Positions 1-9,307 are shown, numbered from the stretch's first letter. The stretch: 64,000 bases of DNA from Bacillota bacterium (GCA_023444055.1 JAEZRV010000008.1:1-64000), one strand, 5' to 3'. Numbers and translations are program-made. Notes: generated by a model from the letters alone, not told the origin.

Positions 1-1
1 A

Positions 2-1951
2 GATGGGACAGCAACTATTGCTGATAATGATTATATAGCTAAAACAACGACTACATTGACCTTTGCTCCAGGAGACACAACTGAAACAATTACAGTGACG
101 GTAAATGGTGACATTGTGTTGGAAGCAGATGAAACAGTTTTAGTTAAACTGACTAATCCTACTAATACATCAATTACGCAGGATACAGGTACTGGAACAA
201 TTACAAATGATGATAGACCTGTTATTGACGTTTATGTAAAAGATGTAGATAGTGGAAATAATGTAAAGCTCACTAATAATGATACTACACCTATTAACTT
301 TGGAAGCAAAAAGGTTGAAGGTGAATCAGTAGTAAGAGAATTTACAATAAAAAATAATGGAAATACTACATTATTTTTGTCAGGAACATCACCATATATA
401 ACAATATCAGGTACTAATTCATCAGATTTTACAGTTGTAACGGGTCCAGCTATTTCTTTAAAGAATGGTGAAACTACTATCTTTTCAGTTAAATTTGACC
501 CTAGTTCTTCTGGAACAAGAAATGCAAGCATAAGCATTGCTAACAATGATAACATCAATAATCCTTTTGTTTTTGGTATTAAAGGAGAAGGTTTGGTACC
601 ATCAACACGATCAACACCATCAACACCACCAAGCGATGATTTGATAGAACTATTCTTTGGGGACGATAATCAAAAGGCTGCAATTGCTAAGGTATTTCAA
701 AAAGATGGTATAAAATCAACTTTTGTAATATTTAATGATGCAGCAGTAAATGAGAATCTTGATAAAATGGTAAAAAAGAATACAGATGGTCATAAAGCCA
801 ATATTATTACAGTTCCTGTAAGAAACAATTCTGATATTGTTATAGCACAGCTCAATGGTCAGACAGTCAAGAATATGGAAAATAAGAATGCTATTCTTGA
901 GATTAAGGCAGGGAATATCTGTTACACAATACCAGCAGAGGATATAAACATTGACAGCGTTTCCAAAAAACTTGGAACTCAGATTCAATTGAAAGATATT
1001 CAAGTTAATATCAGTGTTTCTAAATCATCTAAGGAAACAATAACAAAAGCTGAAATCTCAGCGCGAAAAAATAATCACCAATTAGTAGTTAACCCTGTTG
1101 AATTTGAAGTAACTTGTCAACATGGAAAAGATACCGTAAATGTATCCAAATTTAATAGCTATGTTATGAGAACAGTTGAAATTCCAGATGGATTTGATCT
1201 AACAAACATAACTACTGGTGTTGTGTTAAACGAGGACGGTACATTCTCACATGTTCCTACTGAGGTATATAAAAAAAATGAAAAAGATAAAGATACAGGT
1301 AGAGATGTTGAAAAGTATTACGCAAAGATAAATAGTCTTACAAATAGTACATATACAGTTATCTTTAATCCTATAACATTTAATGATGTTAAAAACCATT
1401 GGTCAAAGAACTATGTAAATGATGTTGGTTCAAGATTGATTGATGATGGAATTGGAAATAAAAACTTTGCTCCAAATAGAGCTATTACAAGAGCAGAGTT
1501 TGCTTCAATGATTGTCAAAGCACTTGGAATAAAAGCTACAGATTTAACTGAAAAGTTTAGTGATGTTAAAAAGAGTGATTCATCTTATAACTATATTAAT
1601 GCAGCATATGAATATGGTATACTTGCAGGCTATCCTAACGGAAAGTTTGGACCACAGGACTTAATTACCAGAGAACAGGCTATGACAATGCTTGCAAAAG
1701 CGATGGAGATTACGGGCATGGATGTCAGTGTAACAGATATTGATGTCAGCGATCAACTCAAGAAGTTTATAGATAATACTAATATTTCAGCATATGCAAA
1801 AAAGACTGCTACAGTTTGTGTAAAGAATAACATTTTTGCAGGAGATACAAAGGGAAGGCTTACTCCAAAAGACAACTTTACAAGAGCAGAAAGTGCAACT
1901 GTATTAATAAAACTTTTGAGAAAAGCTGGATTGATTAATTCAAACTATTAA
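2..1951 (+). CDS. SLH-anchored surface protein with Calx-beta and HYDIN-like domains (5' partial)
   Basis: The reading frame is open from base 2, so the N-terminus lies outside the window and no start is visible. The first ~70 residues are the end of a Calx-beta domain (DGTATIADND, then the LEADETVLVKL and GTGTITNDD strands). Next comes an Ig-like domain of the HYDIN/choice-of-anchor-D type (FGSKKVEGESVVREFTIKN), a Thr/Pro/Ser linker, a region I do not recognise, and three C-terminal SLH repeats (starting FNDVKNHWSKNYV, FSDVKKSDSSYNYI and FIDNTNISAYAKK). SLH triplets bind pyruvylated secondary wall polymer, so the protein is displayed on the cell surface. Calx-beta and HYDIN-like modules are usually structural or adhesive. 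A strong hairpin terminator follows. The domain reading is confident; the ligand is unknown. Confidence 0.88.
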   Translation, partial: DGTATIADNDYIAKTTTTLTFAPGDTTETITVTVNGDIVLEADETVLVKLTNPTNTSITQDTGTGTITNDDRPVIDVYVKDVDSGNNVKLTNNDTTPINFGSKKVEGESVVREFTIKNNGNTTLFLSGTSPYITISGTNSSDFTVVTGPAISLKNGETTIFSVKFDPSSSGTRNASISIANNDNINNPFVFGIKGEGLVPSTRSTPSTPPSDDLIELFFGDDNQKAAIAKVFQKDGIKSTFVIFNDAAVNENLDKMVKKNTDGHKANIITVPVRNNSDIVIAQLNGQTVKNMENKNAILEIKAGNICYTIPAEDINIDSVSKKLGTQIQLKDIQVNISVSKSSKETITKAEISARKNNHQLVVNPVEFEVTCQHGKDTVNVSKFNSYVMRTVEIPDGFDLTNITTGVVLNEDGTFSHVPTEVYKKNEKDKDTGRDVEKYYAKINSLTNSTYTVIFNPITFNDVKNHWSKNYVNDVGSRLIDDGIGNKNFAPNRAITRAEFASMIVKALGIKATDLTEKFSDVKKSDSSYNYINAAYEYGILAGYPNGKFGPQDLITREQAMTMLAKAMEITGMDVSVTDIDVSDQLKKFIDNTNISAYAKKTATVCVKNNIFAGDTKGRLTPKDNFTRAESATVLIKLLRKAGLINSNY

Positions 1952-1983
1952 ATAAAATAATACTCGATTTCCGAGTAATAAAG

Positions 1984-2027
1984 CAAAAATGACTGAAGCA
2001 ATTAACTAAAGCTTCAGTCATTTTTGT
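1984..2027. terminator. Bidirectional intrinsic terminator
   Basis: The arms aaatgactgaagc and gcttcagtcattt flank a ~10-nt loop. They are followed by tttttgtttt on the plus strand and by a T-rich run on the minus strand. The site serves the converging SLH gene and the cyclic-nucleotide-domain gene. Confidence 0.85.
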
Positions 2028-2130
2028 TTTATATACTTTGATAAATAAAAATTTAAAGAACCATATTTCACAAAAAATATTACACAATTTGTTTCATTTA
2101 ACCTAATTTAAAAATTTTAACGTGTATTAA

Positions 2131-3318
2131 TCAAGTTTTTTCTTTTAGTTCATCAATTCTAAACTCTGCCATTTGAGCATAAGTTTTGTTTCCGCCTCTT
2201 TGCTTACGAGCTGACATTAAGTATTTAAAGGCATCCTCAGATTTGTTATTTAATAAGCATAACTCTGCAAGAATTATACAAAGTTGTTGCTCAGTCTCAG
2301 GCTTCATAGCGCTATCACATTTGAGGTATGCTTCTTGATAAAAGTTTAAAGCAGAGGCAGAGGACACTTTTACCATTTCTTCATCACCGCAATCTGAGTA
2401 TAACCACATTAAATTCATCCATATTTTACCTAACTTTATGTTGGGAGATTTATCAGCTTCAGCACAGTACATTGCGAGATAATATTTAGTGAAAAGTTGA
2501 TTTATATCTACATCTTTGGTAATGGTAAGCTTTTGACCATTTAATATTGAATTTAGTTTTGCCGTAACAAATTTAAACTTTGATGGTGAAAGATTAGGAA
2601 ATTCATTATAGAAATTTGAGTAATAACACTCAGAGCATGTCCAAATATTAAACCATAGAGGATCAAAGTTTTCATATCTTCTTCTCAAGTCTTTGTCTAT
2701 ACCATTAGATCTTAATTTGGATACTTTTTGACCGTATGTTAAAAAGTTACTTCCACAAATAGGGCAATGTACTGTTTTTTCGAATATATAATCAGAACTG
2801 TCAAATGCAGGAACAAGACTATATGTTTTATGTTCTTCAGGGAAAAAAGCTTTAACTACATTAACGTGCTGAGTCTGTGATGATGACTCACCACTTGGTG
2901 TGCTGGAAGAAGCATCTGAAATAGATGAATCTGAATTAGCTACGGCTTTCGATAAGGCAGAGTTTACAACTCTAAGACGTGAAGCCAAGGCTTTCATCAT
3001 TTTAAAGGCCATATCAGGCTGACGGCTAATAAAAATTTCAAAATGATTCTTGTCAATTTCTAGAACACTTAATGGTTCTAATGCAATAACGGTAGCACTT
3101 CTAGGAAGTTCATCAAGTAAACTCATTTCACCAAAAACTTCACCGACGCCTAACTCTGTAAGTTTAACAGCATCATCAGTGAATGTATTTAAATAAATAC
3201 CTACCTTTCCAGATAAGATGAAATACATTTCTTGTGCATTTTCACCTTCAAGAGTGACAACGGCATCAGTATTATATCTTTTTATTGTCCCACAAGACCT
3301 AAGTAGTTCAAGATCCAT
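2131..3318 (-). CDS. Cyclic nucleotide-binding domain fused to DUF2225 zinc-binding protein
   Basis: 395 residues. Residues ~1-120 are a CRP/FNR-type cyclic-nucleotide-binding fold, with the phosphate-binding cassette FGEMSLLDELPRSATVIA at 62-79. A Ser-rich linker (129-150) joins it to a DUF2225-type region with two Cys pairs, CPIC (185-188) and CSEC (228-231), which probably bind zinc. A helical, TPR-like C-terminus follows. There is no helix-turn-helix, so this is not a CRP-type transcription factor; a cytoplasmic sensor or scaffold is more likely. The ATG is preceded by a good SD (ggagg). It is a single gene on the minus strand. The cNMP fold is certain; the ligand (cAMP, cGMP, c-di-AMP or none) and the partner are unknown. 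Confidence 0.8.
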   Translation of the reverse strand: MDLELLRSCGTIKRYNTDAVVTLEGENAQEMYFILSGKVGIYLNTFTDDAVKLTELGVGEVFGEMSLLDELPRSATVIALEPLSVLEIDKNHFEIFISRQPDMAFKMMKALASRLRVVNSALSKAVANSDSSISDASSSTPSGESSSQTQHVNVVKAFFPEEHKTYSLVPAFDSSDYIFEKTVHCPICGSNFLTYGQKVSKLRSNGIDKDLRRRYENFDPLWFNIWTCSECYYSNFYNEFPNLSPSKFKFVTAKLNSILNGQKLTITKDVDINQLFTKYYLAMYCAEADKSPNIKLGKIWMNLMWLYSDCGDEEMVKVSSASALNFYQEAYLKCDSAMKPETEQQLCIILAELCLLNNKSEDAFKYLMSARKQRGGNKTYAQMAEFRIDELKEKT

Positions 3319-3420
3319 TTTATGTCCTCCATTATCAGTATAATCATATTTTTACGTATCGACAAAATAAAATCTTAATAACATTATAACAAAAAATGAA
3401 TAAAAAGTGTAAAATGAATT

Positions 3421-3464
3421 AAAAAAGCCACAAATAATTATATTATAATTAAATTATTTGTGGC
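3421..3464 (-). terminator. Intrinsic terminator of the DEAD-box helicase gene
   Basis: The perfect arms gccacaaataatt and aattatttgtggc enclose a short AT loop. On the minus strand they are followed by a run of six T. It lies just beyond the stop codon at 3482. Confidence 0.85.
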
Positions 3465-3481
3465 AATTTTGTAATTAACCG

Positions 3482-5209
3482 TTATATATTCTTCTTGTAA
3501 TGCTTATTATTCGAGAAACTTTGTTTTCTTTTAGAATTAGCACCATTACGACCTGGTGCATGTGTATTTGAGCTCTTTTTGCGTGCTGTAGATTTTTCGA
3601 TATTTATTCTTTTACCCTTGATTGTATAATTTTTCATTGATTTCAGAACTTCTGGTGCAAATTCCTTTGGGACTTCTACAAAAGAATATCTATCATGTAT
3701 ATCTATAGAGCCTACCAGTTTCCCAGGAACACCAGACGAAGCAACGAGACTTTCTATTATGTGCTTAGGCTGAATTTTATTTTCGCTTCCGATATTGATA
3801 AAAAATCTAACCATATCGCCTTCAGAAGTAAATTCTGTAACATCGTCAATCTCACTAACTTTATTTGTTTGAGTACCTGTTTGCTCCATATAAAGTGCTA
3901 ATAATGCAGCAGCAATATCATGAGAGGAAACAAAACTTTCCTCTGAACCTTCAGAATCTGATGAGTCAGAATTTATTTCCTCAACAAATTTTTCAACTTG
4001 CCCTGTAAACTTGGCAATTTGTTCTTTTGCTAAGGCTTCCTTAATCGAGTTGAGGATATTAGACATTTTCTTCTCTTCAACATCATTTATGCTAGGCGGC
4101 TTTATAAATTTAATAGTAGACTTAGTATATCGTTGAATATCTTTCAGCTTATATATTTCTCTTCCTGATATGAAAGTAAATGCTTTACCGGTTCTTCCAG
4201 CTCTACCGGTTCTACCTATTCTATGGACATAATATTCATCGTCGCTTGGTAAATCGTAGTTAAATACAGCTTCAACGTCATCAACATCAATGCCTCTAGC
4301 AGCTACATCTGTTGCAATTAGGATATCAATATTACCTTTCCTGAACATGTTCATAACTTTATCTCTTTGTTCTTGCCTCATATCACCATGAAGGGCTTCA
4401 GCTGAAAATCCTCTCGATTGAAGACTTGCCTTTAGTTCATCAACCTTTCTTTTGGTGTTACAGAAGACTAGTGAAAGCTTGATGTCATTAGTATCAAGTA
4501 ATCGTGACAAAACCTCAAGTTTTGCTGTTTCTTTTACTTCAAGATAATACTGTTCAATGAGTGGTACTGTTAGTTCCTTGTGAGCTATCTTGATATGAAC
4601 AGGATTCTTTTGGTATTTTTTTGTGATATCTAGAATTTCTCTTGACATAGTAGCAGAAAATAGTATTGTCTGCCTTTGTTCAGGAACCTTCTCCAAGATA
4701 GTATCGATATCTTCTCTAAAGCCCATATTAAGCATTTCATCAGCTTCATCTAAAACTATCATTTTTAAGTATTCTAACTTTAATGTCTTACGTCTCATGT
4801 GATCCATTACACGACCAGGGGTTCCGATAATAATCTGTGGTCGCTTTTTTAATGCCATAATTTGTCTATCAATTGGCTGACCGCCATATACAGGGAGAAT
4901 TCGTATGCCTTCTTTGTATTTTAAGAGGCTTTTGATTTCCTCTGAAGACTGAATTGCAAGCTCCCTTGTAGGACAAAGTACTAATACTTGAATAGAATCT
5001 ATTTCAGGGTTAATCAATTCAACCGCAGGTATTCCAAAAGCACAAGTTTTTCCGGTTCCAGTTTGGGCTTGACCTATCAAGTCATTACCATCTAGGATGT
5101 GGGGAATTGATTGAGATTGAATTGGTGTTGCTTCTTCAAACCCCATATCTGTTATTGCTTTTTGAAGCTCATTTGAAAGGTTGAGATCCTTAAAACTTAA
5201 ATTTTCCAT
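3482..5209 (-). CDS. DEAD-box ATP-dependent RNA helicase with DbpA-type RNA-binding domain
   Basis: 575 residues. It unwinds structured RNA during ribosome assembly or mRNA turnover, as CshA/DeaD/DbpA proteins do. Visible motifs are the Q-motif region ATPIQSQSIP, Walker A AQTGTGKT (48-55), PTRELA, VLDEADEMLNMGF, FSATM, IATDVAARGID and HRIGRTGRAG. After a Ser/Glu-rich spacer, the region ~455-545 looks like the DbpA RNA-binding (RRM-like) domain (MVRFFINIGSENKIQPKHII), and a basic Lys/Arg/Asn tail ends the protein. The start has the SD aaagga at normal spacing. It is divergent from a second DEAD-box gene. The family call is firm; the RNA substrate is not known. Confidence 0.93.
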   Translation of the reverse strand: MENLSFKDLNLSNELQKAITDMGFEEATPIQSQSIPHILDGNDLIGQAQTGTGKTCAFGIPAVELINPEIDSIQVLVLCPTRELAIQSSEEIKSLLKYKEGIRILPVYGGQPIDRQIMALKKRPQIIIGTPGRVMDHMRRKTLKLEYLKMIVLDEADEMLNMGFREDIDTILEKVPEQRQTILFSATMSREILDITKKYQKNPVHIKIAHKELTVPLIEQYYLEVKETAKLEVLSRLLDTNDIKLSLVFCNTKRKVDELKASLQSRGFSAEALHGDMRQEQRDKVMNMFRKGNIDILIATDVAARGIDVDDVEAVFNYDLPSDDEYYVHRIGRTGRAGRTGKAFTFISGREIYKLKDIQRYTKSTIKFIKPPSINDVEEKKMSNILNSIKEALAKEQIAKFTGQVEKFVEEINSDSSDSEGSEESFVSSHDIAAALLALYMEQTGTQTNKVSEIDDVTEFTSEGDMVRFFINIGSENKIQPKHIIESLVASSGVPGKLVGSIDIHDRYSFVEVPKEFAPEVLKSMKNYTIKGKRINIEKSTARKKSSNTHAPGRNGANSKRKQSFSNNKHYKKNI

Positions 5210-5485
5210 TTTTATTCCTTTACCTTAAATAATTTTTTACACTATATAATAATAAATATTATTAGCAAGTTTTGCAATCATTATTTACAATAAACGGGTT
5301 TAGTTAAACAAGGGTGGAAAAAATCTAGGGGGATTTTGTCTAAAAACAAACTTAGATTGATAGTAATTGACCTCATTTTAAAAATTAGAATTATACTATA
5401 AATTATGATATGATAAGTGAGTTGAAAAGAATTATCTTTTTATTGCTAAAAACGAATAAACTATTTTTTACTCAAGGAGAAATTG

Positions 5486-7183
5486 ATGTTATTTAATGAA
5501 TTAAATTTGATAGAACCTATTTTAAAAGCTGTTAAATATGAGAAATATGAGAATCCTACTCCAATTCAGGAACAAGCGATACCACCAATATTAGAAGGAA
5601 AAGATTTATTAGGATGTGCACAAACAGGTACTGGCAAAACAGCGGCATTCGCTATACCAATACTACAGATACTTTCTAGTGAACCTATAATCAAAAAGAA
5701 AGCTAGACCTATAAGAGCACTAATTCTTACACCGACGAGAGAACTAGCAGTTCAAATAATGGAGAGCTTTGAGGCATATGGTAGATTTTTGAACATAAAA
5801 AATTGTGTGGTTTTTGGGGGTGTTGCTCAAAAACCACAAACAGATAAATTACAGGCTGGTATTGATGTGTTAATTGCAACACCAGGAAGACTATTGGATC
5901 TGATAAACCAAAAATATATTGATTTACAGTATATAAAGTGTTTTGTTCTTGATGAAGCAGATAGAATGCTGGATATGGGTTTTGGGCAGGACGTTCAAAA
6001 AATAATTAAGCTGGTTCCCAATACTAGACAGACGCTTTTATTCTCTGCGACTATGCCAGGTGAAATTGAAAAGCTTGCTAATAATCTGCTAACTGATCCA
6101 GTGAAGGTGTCAGTGACTCCAGTATCATCCACAGTAGATACTATTGAACAGTCGGTTTATTTTGTTAGCAAAAAGGATAAAAGAAATCTATTGGTCAGCC
6201 TTTTAATGGACAAGACTATTGAATCAGCATTAGTCTTTGCTAGAACAAAGCATGGGGCTGATAGAGTAGCAAAGACACTTGTTACTGCAGGCATTAAAGC
6301 ACAGGCAATTCATGGAGATAAATCTCAAGGAGCACGTCAGTATGCATTGAGTTGTTTCAAGGAAAAAAAGATTAGAGTTTTAGTAGCAACTGATATTGCG
6401 GCCAGAGGTATTGACATTGATAAGCTTTCACATGTTTTTAATTTTGATTTACCTGATTCACCTGAAACCTATGTACATCGAATTGGCCGTACTGGTAGGG
6501 CTGGTCTCGATGGTATATCAATATCCTTTTGTGATGAGGATGAAACTAAGTATCTAAAGAATATTGAAAAGTTAATCTGCAAAAAGATTTCTGTTATTAA
6601 AAATCACAAATTCTCAATTACGGATCAAGTTCATGTTAATACGAAAAGTGTTGATAAAAGAACGCAGCATAAGTCAGCACAGCAAAAAAAGATGCATAAT
6701 AAAAACCCAAAGGACAGGAAAGCAAACGATAATAAATCGCGGGATATGAAGCCACAAAATCAAGATAGTAAATTACAGAGTGCAAAGCTACAGAATAAGG
6801 GCGATAAGTTACAGAGTAGGGAGCCTCAGAATCAAGATAATAAATTACAGAATGCAAAGCTACAGAATAAGGGCAATAAGTTACAGGATAGAAAGCCACA
6901 GAATCAAGATAACAAGCTCCGGAATACAAAGCAGCATAATCAGGATAATAAATTGCAGAATATGAAGCAACATAATTATGATAATAAGTTGCAGAATATA
7001 GAGCAAGGAAATAAGGATAATAAATTTCAGAATATCAAACAACAGAATAAGGGGAATAATATACAGAATACGAAGCAACAAAATAAGGATAATAAGCTGA
7101 AGAATTTGAAGCAGCAGAATGACACAACACAAAGCAAGCAATTACAGAACAAAGCTCCTCAGAATAAGCAGATACAGAATTAA
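5486..7183 (+). CDS. DEAD-box RNA helicase (RhlE/CshE type) with Gln/Asn-rich repeat tail
   Basis: 565 residues from the ATG at 5486, preceded by SD aaggaga; the TTG three bases upstream is too close to the SD. The two RecA-like helicase domains are complete: PTPIQEQAIPP, AQTGTGKT (45-52), PTRELA, VLDEADRMLDMGFG, FSATMPGEI, ATDIAARGIDID and HRIGRTGRAG. From about residue 390 to the end the protein is a low-complexity basic Q/N tail. It is built from roughly 12-residue units of the form KLQNxKxQNxDN, encoded by a ~36-bp DNA repeat. Such tails are expected to be disordered, to bind RNA and to favour condensates; that is inference. The same reading frame resumes a similar Q/N stretch after the stop codon (see findings). 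Confidence 0.92.
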   Translation: MLFNELNLIEPILKAVKYEKYENPTPIQEQAIPPILEGKDLLGCAQTGTGKTAAFAIPILQILSSEPIIKKKARPIRALILTPTRELAVQIMESFEAYGRFLNIKNCVVFGGVAQKPQTDKLQAGIDVLIATPGRLLDLINQKYIDLQYIKCFVLDEADRMLDMGFGQDVQKIIKLVPNTRQTLLFSATMPGEIEKLANNLLTDPVKVSVTPVSSTVDTIEQSVYFVSKKDKRNLLVSLLMDKTIESALVFARTKHGADRVAKTLVTAGIKAQAIHGDKSQGARQYALSCFKEKKIRVLVATDIAARGIDIDKLSHVFNFDLPDSPETYVHRIGRTGRAGLDGISISFCDEDETKYLKNIEKLICKKISVIKNHKFSITDQVHVNTKSVDKRTQHKSAQQKKMHNKNPKDRKANDNKSRDMKPQNQDSKLQSAKLQNKGDKLQSREPQNQDNKLQNAKLQNKGNKLQDRKPQNQDNKLRNTKQHNQDNKLQNMKQHNYDNKLQNIEQGNKDNKFQNIKQQNKGNNIQNTKQQNKDNKLKNLKQQNDTTQSKQLQNKAPQNKQIQN

Positions 7184-7240
7184 ATTCATCGGTGGAAAAC
7201 AATGCAGAATAAGGCAAAACAGGATAACAATATAAAATAG
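6690..7240 (+). repeat. Degenerate ~36-bp tandem repeats coding a Gln/Asn-rich tail
   Basis: Imperfect units of the pattern aataataaattacagaatn, each giving about 12 residues rich in Gln, Asn, Lys and Asp, run through the 3' end of the helicase gene. They continue past its stop to about 7240. The array is a likely slippage or recombination site, so its length may vary between strains. Confidence 0.75.
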
Positions 7241-7264
7241 ACTTTTTAAAAGAAGGTGGACAGA

Positions 7265-7918
7265 ATGAAAAAATTCGCTTTTGTATCAGATTTTGATGGT
7301 ACACTAACAGATCGTGATTTTTACCACATTGTGATGGATAAATACTTAAAGGATTGGGCATGGGAATATTATTATGAATGGAGAAAAACAAAAAAAATAA
7401 ATGTTGAGTTTCTAAATAAAATATTTGGCTCAATGGACAGAAGTGAAGAGGAGATTCTTGAGGATATACTTAATCTTCCTTTAGATCCATATGCAATAGA
7501 CTTTATAAAAAGGGTTGAAAGTTGTGGTGGTGACTTCTATATATTAAGTGCAGGGACATCATATTATATTAAGAAGCTGCTAGCACATTATAATATAAAT
7601 AATGTTACTGTTATCTCTATGGAGGGAATATATAAAAACAGAGGAATTCAAATATTACCTGATTCAAAAAGTGAGTTTTATTCAGAGACATTCGGTTTAG
7701 ATAAGGCAAAGGTAATACTAACTTTAAAACAAAAATATTCCAAAGTTTATTTTTCAGGTGATAGTGAACCAGACGTGGGTGCTGCTAATGAAGCCGACTG
7801 TGCTTTTGCGAGAAATGATTTAAAGGAACTGTTAAGTGAGAAAAATATACCTTTTGTATCTTTTAATAAGTTTAATGAAGTAGAAACATATATGCTACAG
7901 CAGGGCTGGATTAAGTAG
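7265..7918 (+). CDS. HAD-family phosphatase (MtnX / phosphoserine-phosphatase-like)
   Basis: 217 residues. The start is the ATG at 7265, with SD agaaggtgg at normal spacing. The HAD motifs are in order: motif I DFDGTLTD with the nucleophile and acid Asp at 9 and 11, motif II LSAGTS, a Lys region, and motif III/IV GDSEPDVGAA. The helical cap after motif I and the overall length match the HAD-IB group that includes MtnX (2-hydroxy-3-keto-5-methylthiopentenyl-1-phosphate phosphatase) and SerB-like enzymes. It hydrolyses a small phosphomonoester in the cytoplasm. No methionine-salvage genes are adjacent, so the substrate cannot be assigned. It follows the helicase by about 80 bp and may be co-transcribed. 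Confidence 0.8.
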   Translation: MKKFAFVSDFDGTLTDRDFYHIVMDKYLKDWAWEYYYEWRKTKKINVEFLNKIFGSMDRSEEEILEDILNLPLDPYAIDFIKRVESCGGDFYILSAGTSYYIKKLLAHYNINNVTVISMEGIYKNRGIQILPDSKSEFYSETFGLDKAKVILTLKQKYSKVYFSGDSEPDVGAANEADCAFARNDLKELLSEKNIPFVSFNKFNEVETYMLQQGWIK

Positions 7919-8023
7919 GAATAGATTATTTGTAAAAACTGTTTGTATTGTGATTTATAGGGTATCATAAATAATGTGACTAAACAGGCTTGAACATGGG
8001 TAGTATTATAAGCAAAAATTATC

Positions 8024-8245
8024 ATGTGTTTTCAGAAGGTGGCGTGGGGGTTAGCTGTAATAATCCGGTTGCAGGTATAAAAAATAAGTTGCGTACCTCC
8101 ACGAAAACAACACGATTTTATTATGTCAGAAGGTGGCGTGGAGGTTAGCGATAATAATCTAGTTGCAGATATAAAAATAAGTTGCGTACCTCCACGAAAA
8201 CAAATCGATTTTAATATGCCAATAGTCGGCGTGGAGGTTAGTATG
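8024..8245 (+). promoter_or_regulatory. Tandem RBS/anti-RBS leader (two 93-94 bp repeats plus a final RBS)
   Basis: Three copies of an RBS block (ggcgtggaggttag or one-base variants) start at 8041, 8135 and 8228; the last sets the ATG at 8243. Between them, at 8091-8103 and 8184-8196, sits gcgtacctccacg, which is complementary to the RBS core cgtggaggta. Each anti-SD can therefore pair with the RBS before or after it, giving mutually exclusive hairpins, one of which hides the SD of the downstream gene. The repeat unit is 93-94 bp and about 85 per cent conserved between the two copies. The regulatory role is inferred; the complementarity and periodicity are directly visible. Confidence 0.7.
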
Positions 8246-9307
8246 AGTACAGCAGTGCATAGAATTGAAATTCCTACGATAATGGAAGTGGACAGTAATA
8301 TACTGGGAAATGTCGGCTCATATATTTGTAGGGCTGGAATAAAAAAGATAGTAATTTTATTTGGAGATGGAATTAGGGAACTATTTGGACAAAAGATAAT
8401 TGATTCAATAAATTCAAATTCTAATTTAAATATTCTTGAAACGTATGATTATGATGATATAAGAATAGAGAACCTTATGCCAATGGCATTCTCAATATCA
8501 TCGAATGCTGAGGCAATAATAGGAGTTGGTGGAGGTAAGGTACTTGATGCGGCAAAATATATAGCATTTTTGCGAAACCTGCCATTTGTAAGTATTCCTA
8601 CATCAACATCTAACGACGGATTTTCCAGCTCAGGATGTTCTCTGATTATAAATGGGAAAAGAACATCTGTACATGCGGCGATGCCTTTTGGAATAATAGT
8701 TGATATAGCTGTTATAAAGAATGCACCTATGAAGTTTATATATTCAGGCTTAGGAGACATTGTTTCAAAAATAACTGCAGTTTTTGATTGGTATTTTGAA
8801 GAGAATAACAAAGCAGCAAGGGTGAATGATTTTGCAGCCATGTTAGCAAAAAAATCTGTAAATAGTATTGTAAGAATGCCATATACACAAGTAACTGAAG
8901 AGTTTTTTCTTAAAGAAATGGTAGATTCATTAACGATGAGCGGAATAGCTATGCAAATTGCAGATAACAGTGCTCCAGCAAGTGGAAGTGAACATCTTAT
9001 ATCTCATGCACTGGATAAAATACTTGATAAGCCACAGCTACATGGTATTCAAGTTGGAATTGCAACATATCTTATGAGCTTAGTACAGCAGCACAGGTAT
9101 CAAAGAATTGAAAAATTTTTAAGTGATACAGGATTTTTTGACTATGTAGAAACCCTGCAATTAAAGGCAGTTGACTTTGAAAAAGCAATTGATTTAGCTC
9201 CAACAATAAAACCTAACAGACATACTTACCTACATGTTGAAGAAAACAGAGTAAAGGCTAAAGCAACTTTGGGAAGTAACGAGATTTTAAAAAGAATATT
9301 AAAATAA
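8243..9307 (+). CDS. sn-glycerol-1-phosphate dehydrogenase-like protein (AraM/EgsA family)
   Basis: 354 residues in the iron/zinc-dependent dehydrogenase superfamily. The NAD(P)-binding loop GVGGGK is at 94-99, followed by IPTSTSNDGFSS. Likely metal ligands are Asp172 (GLGD), His251 (SGSEHLISH) and His267 (LHG). This pattern is that of glycerol-1-phosphate dehydrogenases, which reduce dihydroxyacetone phosphate to sn-glycerol-1-phosphate; bacterial AraM of Bacillus is the characterised relative. The frame is open further upstream, but the RBS repeats there show that the start is the ATG at 8243. Regulation at translation by the repeated leader is likely. A strong terminator follows. Confidence 0.82.
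   Translation: MSTAVHRIEIPTIMEVDSNILGNVGSYICRAGIKKIVILFGDGIRELFGQKIIDSINSNSNLNILETYDYDDIRIENLMPMAFSISSNAEAIIGVGGGKVLDAAKYIAFLRNLPFVSIPTSTSNDGFSSSGCSLIINGKRTSVHAAMPFGIIVDIAVIKNAPMKFIYSGLGDIVSKITAVFDWYFEENNKAARVNDFAAMLAKKSVNSIVRMPYTQVTEEFFLKEMVDSLTMSGIAMQIADNSAPASGSEHLISHALDKILDKPQLHGIQVGIATYLMSLVQQHRYQRIEKFLSDTGFFDYVETLQLKAVDFEKAIDLAPTIKPNRHTYLHVEENRVKAKATLGSNEILKRILK

Noticed and set aside
6636..7141. Long open frames antisense or frameshifted to the helicase tail
   Set aside because: They are by-products of the repeated low-complexity coding sequence; they lack RBSs and show Tyr/Ser or Leu/Ile monotony.
8123..8242. In-frame N-terminal extension of the dehydrogenase by 40 codons
   Set aside because: The extra codons consist of the RBS/anti-RBS repeat; the conserved RBS block directly before ATG 8243 and the family's normal N-terminus make 8243 the start.
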